DNA of 9,732 nucleotides, taken from NCBI GenBank assembly GCA_017395715.1, contig JAFQNZ010000287.1, forward strand, positions 1 through 9,732, read 5' to 3'. The position numbers were made by a program, and so were the translations under genes. Under the pieces are notes generated by a model that saw only the letters and a list, made by a program, of their open reading frames with translations, was not told the origin of the DNA and did no database searches. Shown piece by piece: positions 7,034-9,732 of the stretch. Origin of the DNA: Clostridia bacterium (GTDB lineage: Bacteria; Bacillota; Clostridia; Oscillospirales; CAG-272). Numbering within the stretch: the first letter of the stretch is position 1; every line of letters starts with the position of its first letter.

Positions 7034-7061
7034 GACTTTCGTTTACGAAAGCCTTCCTTTC
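7034..7061 (-). promoter_or_regulatory. ntpE ribosome site with intervening hairpin
   Basis: In mRNA sense, GAAAGGAAGG (7061-7052) is followed directly by the 6-bp hairpin CTTTCG-TAAA-CGAAAG (7051-7036) and then, after TC, the ATG at 7033. The physical distance from the Shine-Dalgarno to that ATG is 18 bases. If the hairpin folds it is skipped, which moves the site next to ATG 7033 or about 14 bases from ATG 7021. The hairpin may instead reduce ntpE initiation relative to ntpK. Confidence 0.5.
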
Positions 7062-7078
7062 TGGGGGAATTGGGCAGG

Positions 7079-7093
7079 TTTTGCGGAGCAAAA
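7079..7093 (-). other. Hairpin just after the ntpK stop codon
   Basis: TTTTGC (7079-7084) and GCAAAA (7088-7093) form a 6-bp stem with a 3-base loop, two bases after the ntpK TAA on the - strand. There is no T-tract long enough for termination, so it is more likely a 3' stabiliser or processing barrier within the operon mRNA. Its short, AT-rich stem makes the call tentative. Confidence 0.4.
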
Positions 7094-7095
7094 TT

Positions 7096-7674
7096 TTAGC
7101 GAAGAAGGATCAAAAGCACCGAAATCAGAAGTGCCAAAATCGCATAGGTTTCCACCACGGCGGAATAAATGATCGCTTTGACAAACTGATCCTTTTGCTT
7201 TGCTACCATCTGCATACCGGCAGCGGCAACTTTGCCCTGATGGATCGCGGAAATAAGGCCCACCACAGCAATGGGAAGGCAAGCAAAGAGATAATACATA
7301 CCGTCTTCTACCGAAGGAGCCGTACCGCCCATAACGCCGTTTTTGATCATCACAAGGAATGCCGCGATAAAGCCGTAAATACCCTGGGTTGCGGGGAGCG
7401 CTTCGAGCGCAATGAACTTACCCGAAAGAGAGGGGTCTTCGGCAACCACGCCCGCGGCGGTCTGACCTGCAATACCAACGCCCTTGGCAGAGCCGATACC
7501 GGCAAGAGTCACAGCAAGGAACGAGCCGATCAGCGAAAGAACTGTGCCGCTCTCAAAAAAGCTCCACAGCGAAAGCTCGCCTCCTCCCTCAGCAGGAGCG
7601 GCAAAAGACGGAACAGCCATCAGGCAAACCAAAATCAAAAGGGAAAATGTCAAAATCAAAGTTTTCTTTTTCAT
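7096..7674 (-). CDS. ntpK: V-type ATPase membrane rotor (proteolipid) subunit K
   Basis: K forms the membrane ring that carries the transported ion. From ATG 7674 (GGAGG 5 bases upstream; an in-frame TTG at 7686 lies inside that ribosome site and is rejected) the protein has 192 residues. It starts with a signal-peptide-like leader, MKKKTLILTFSLLILVC..., with PSFAAPA (about 22-28), then two hairpins of two membrane helices each, the 16-kDa duplicated form. Residues L93, T96, Q97 and Y100 in LPATQGIY, Q146 in HQGKVAAAG and E175 in VETYAIL correspond to the Na+ site of E. hirae NtpK (L61, T64, Q65, Y68, Q110, E139). Sodium transport is therefore inferred. Only the second hairpin carries the conserved VETYA carboxylate. 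The N-terminal extension of about 35 residues over E. hirae NtpK is the odd part. Confidence 0.95.
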   Translation of the reverse strand: MKKKTLILTFSLLILVCLMAVPSFAAPAEGGGELSLWSFFESGTVLSLIGSFLAVTLAGIGSAKGVGIAGQTAAGVVAEDPSLSGKFIALEALPATQGIYGFIAAFLVMIKNGVMGGTAPSVEDGMYYLFACLPIAVVGLISAIHQGKVAAAGMQMVAKQKDQFVKAIIYSAVVETYAILALLISVLLILLR

Positions 7675-7689
7675 AATATCCTCCAAAAT

Positions 7690-7705
7690 ACCGCAAAGGC
7701 GCGGT
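7690..7705 (-). other. Hairpin in the ntpI-ntpK gap
   Basis: In mRNA sense, ACCGC-GCCTTT-GCGGT folds into a 5-bp GC-rich stem followed by ATTTT, just upstream of the GGAGG of ntpK. It may be a weak attenuator, a processing site or a 5' stabiliser of the ntpK part of the message. The stem is short, so a chance match is possible. Confidence 0.4.
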
Positions 7706-7726
7706 TTTCATTCAAAATTTGATCAC

Positions 7727-9700
7727 TCACTCGTCGTAGTGAATGTTGGTATAAGATGCAACAGGCGTCAGCGGCTTAAAGGGTCTGCCGCCGTCCTCGT
7801 AGAATCTGCCGAAGAACTCAATATATTGCAAGCGTCCGTCGTGAACAAAACAGCCGAGCAGATTGAGCGCAATGTTCAAAAGATGTCCACCGAGCAGGAT
7901 GATGGGTAAGAATATCCAGCCGATCACCGTCATCACAGAAAATTCGGGTGAGATCATCAAAGTGGCAATGATGTTCACCACATACGCAATGACTGTGGAC
8001 GAAAGCCCCAGCGCCATGATACGAAGATAGGAAGCAAGGTCGGAGGCATAGCCCACAATATCGTAAAGACCGAGCAGTCCGCCCGTGACTTTTCCAAAGA
8101 TACCCTTTTTGGCGCGCCCCGCAGTTGCCACCTTCAGAACAAGCGAGCCCACAAGAACAACCGTGCCGATCGGTCCGTCAAGAAGCGCAAACAGCGCAAT
8201 GCCGATGAAGATCACGTACCATAAACCAATATCAAAGATCGCCGCAACCTTGTCACCGCTCTTCCAGAGCATATACATCTTAATGCCCATGGCGGTAAAG
8301 ATCTGCAGAACACCGACCACAAGCGAAATGCCAATGAAAATAAAGATGCCCGAGCTGTCAAGCAGATCAAGACCCGGCATGGCAAAATCAACACCAAAAC
8401 CGCTCAGCGCGATCTGACCCGGCAGACTTCCGAGATAGCCGCCGAATAAAATACCCGACAGCGTACAGGAAACGCCGCATATCCCAAACAGCGAGATCAG
8501 CTGTTTTGCTCCTTTGCCGAGGTCAAGCTTTCGCACGGCAAACAGGCAGCCGGCAGATAACAGCAAACCGTACACCACATCTCCCAGCATCAAGCCGAAG
8601 ATCACAAAGTAGAAGACCGACATGATGGGCGTGGGATCGTACGAGCCGTACTGCGGCAAAGAATACATTTCAATCACCGACTCAAACGGACGGAATAGCT
8701 TCTTGTTGTCAAGAAGCACAGGCACGTCCTCACCCTCTTCGGGGTCGTCAAGCGCATAGGAGCAAACAAAGTCCGAAAGCACCTCTTTCAGCTTTGGGAT
8801 TGCCTTTTCGGGCACCCAGCCCTTGAGCATCACACAAAAAGTGCCTTCCACCAAACGCTCGGCAGTTTCAAGACGAGCCATGCGTGTTTCGTTCAAGTCG
8901 TAGGCAAGCTCCAAAAGCGTGCGCCCCTCGGCAAGCGCCGAAAGGTCTTGCTTCAGCTTCATTTTCTCTTGCAAAAGACACTCGGCTTCCCTGTCGATCT
9001 GTTCCAGTGCCTGGGCAAAACTTTCCGCCTGCCTTTCGGCAGAAAAATCAATCCGCACAAAGCCGCACCGCAAGGCACGCATCAAAAACGCTTCGGACGC
9101 TTTGGCAAGTACCACGGCGTAAACATACACTCTTGTATCATCCGCCGAAGCTACCGTGATCTGCCAACCGAGATTGTCTTTTGCCATTTCTTCCCCAAAC
9201 GCTTCACAAGACCTTGCCGCAAGACTTCCGAAGAATACGTTTGTCCGCTCGGTCTTTTTCAGCGTGGGCGAAAGATTCAGCGAAGCAAACGGCAGGTAAG
9301 CTTCGCGCTCTGTCCCGATGCGCTCATATGCCGTTTGCGTTTTGTCAAGTAAGTCGGTTTTGTCAAGTACATCGCGGGCAAGTGCCAGCGCTTCACCAAG
9401 CGTGTCTTCGGGGGAATCGTAAAGCGACGCCGACGAAGTCTTTTTGGGTGAAAACAAGCCTTTTTCGGGCTTGACATAAGGCATGAGCCGCCGCCTTGCC
9501 TCGCTAAAGAGGCTTTTCGCTTCCCGCGCTTCTGTGAGAAGCACTTCGCGCCGGGTGGGCGAAAAATCGGCATCGTCAAGAAAACCCTTTCCCATATCCG
9601 AAATTTCAAGACAGCCTGCCCATGTCAGCTTGTTGATCAAAGCATCGGTGTCCTCTTTCTTTGCCACAAGCGAAAGCTTTTTCATTCTGCTTATCGCCAT
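7727..9700 (-). CDS. ntpI: V/A-type ATPase membrane stator subunit I (subunit a)
   Basis: Subunit I provides the half-channels for ions next to the K-ring and anchors the stalks. The 657-residue product has a soluble N-terminal half (1 to about 345) with coiled-coil segments, and a membrane half with about seven or eight helices. Family hallmarks are YDPTPIM (354-360), LMLGDVVYGLLL (370-381), the essential arginine R560 in SYLRIMALGLSS, and the terminal GGHLLNIALNLLGCFVHDGR and LQYIEFFGRFYEDGG (604-638). The start ATG 9700 fits the usual MAI-x-MKKL opening of the family. A second ATG at 9685 (MKKLSLVAK) is less likely. The gene overlaps the end of the preceding frame by 10 bases and precedes ntpK by 52 bases. 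Confidence 0.97.
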   Translation of the reverse strand: MAISRMKKLSLVAKKEDTDALINKLTWAGCLEISDMGKGFLDDADFSPTRREVLLTEAREAKSLFSEARRRLMPYVKPEKGLFSPKKTSSASLYDSPEDTLGEALALARDVLDKTDLLDKTQTAYERIGTEREAYLPFASLNLSPTLKKTERTNVFFGSLAARSCEAFGEEMAKDNLGWQITVASADDTRVYVYAVVLAKASEAFLMRALRCGFVRIDFSAERQAESFAQALEQIDREAECLLQEKMKLKQDLSALAEGRTLLELAYDLNETRMARLETAERLVEGTFCVMLKGWVPEKAIPKLKEVLSDFVCSYALDDPEEGEDVPVLLDNKKLFRPFESVIEMYSLPQYGSYDPTPIMSVFYFVIFGLMLGDVVYGLLLSAGCLFAVRKLDLGKGAKQLISLFGICGVSCTLSGILFGGYLGSLPGQIALSGFGVDFAMPGLDLLDSSGIFIFIGISLVVGVLQIFTAMGIKMYMLWKSGDKVAAIFDIGLWYVIFIGIALFALLDGPIGTVVLVGSLVLKVATAGRAKKGIFGKVTGGLLGLYDIVGYASDLASYLRIMALGLSSTVIAYVVNIIATLMISPEFSVMTVIGWIFLPIILLGGHLLNIALNLLGCFVHDGRLQYIEFFGRFYEDGGRPFKPLTPVASYTNIHYDE

Positions 9701-9732
9701 ACGCCACCGACTCTTTCTAAGATCAAGGCAAC
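9691..9732 (-). CDS. C-terminal end of probable stalk subunit (NtpF / subunit H type), cut by window edge
   Basis: On the - strand the frame beginning at the window edge is open for 13 codons and ends in TAA (9693-9691), inside ntpI, giving VALILERVGGVWR. In E. hirae the gene before ntpI is ntpF, the partner of E in the peripheral stalk, and members of that family often end in an amphipathic helix of the type LILERIV. The position, the overlap and this peptide agree, but 13 residues cannot prove it. Confidence 0.5.
   Translation of the reverse strand, partial: VALILERVGGVWR

Noticed and set aside
7684..7686. TTG as the ntpK start (196 residues)
   Set aside because: The TTG lies within the TTGGAGG ribosome site of the ATG at 7674, and the ATG start gives a normal signal-peptide N-terminus.
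1..9732. A novel multi-gene system, defence island, phage or transposon
   Set aside because: All long genes belong to the known V/A-type ATPase or QueT families; no transposase, integrase, toxin-antitoxin, tRNA or rRNA gene is visible.

Overview
The window is most likely from a low-to-mid GC Clostridia-type Firmicute (Oscillospiraceae-like). This rests on the AGGAGG-type ribosome binding sites, a consensus TTGACA/TATAAT promoter, a QueT-family queuosine-precursor transporter behind a preQ1 riboswitch, an Enterococcus-like ntp gene order, and hairpin repeats of a style common in that group. The assignment is inference; there is no 16S or marker gene here.

Left part (1-1100, + strand). A 27-codon open frame at the edge (1-84) may be the C-terminus of an unidentified gene. 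Positions 85-373 hold no gene but contain two inverted copies (124-176 and 254-309) of a two-hairpin repeat whose stems differ by compensatory changes. A strong sigma-A promoter (380-407), overlapped by a perfect 8-bp inverted repeat, drives a preQ1-I-like riboswitch (414-457), a small hairpin (461-481) and queT (493-1002). An 11-bp-stem terminator (1011-1050) follows. It has a T-tract on one side and an A-tract on the other, so it probably ends both queT and the convergent ATPase operon. A palindromic repeat (1074-1096) sits just before the ATPase operon's 3' end.

Main part (1106-9732, - strand). This is a nearly complete V/A-type ATPase operon, transcribed right to left in the order [stalk subunit end]-I-K-E-C-F-A-B-D (Enterococcus naming: ntp[F]-I-K-E-C-G-A-B-D). 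A and B form the catalytic hexamer, D, F and C the central shaft, E and the cut-off upstream gene the peripheral stalk, and I and K the membrane motor. The catalytic P-loop and Glu in A, the Arg finger in B, the essential Arg in I and the ion-binding residues in K are all visible, so every subunit looks intact. The residues of K match the Na+ site known from Enterococcus hirae, so a sodium-translocating enzyme is predicted. Genes are tightly packed with overlaps or gaps of 62 nt or less. The operon promoter lies beyond the right edge.

I do not see an undescribed multi-gene system. The points most worth a second look are small: the riboswitch pseudoknot that seems to use the Shine-Dalgarno core itself, the hairpins placed between Shine-Dalgarno sequences and start codons at two genes, the signal-peptide-bearing K subunit with Na+ residues, and the covarying inverted repeats.
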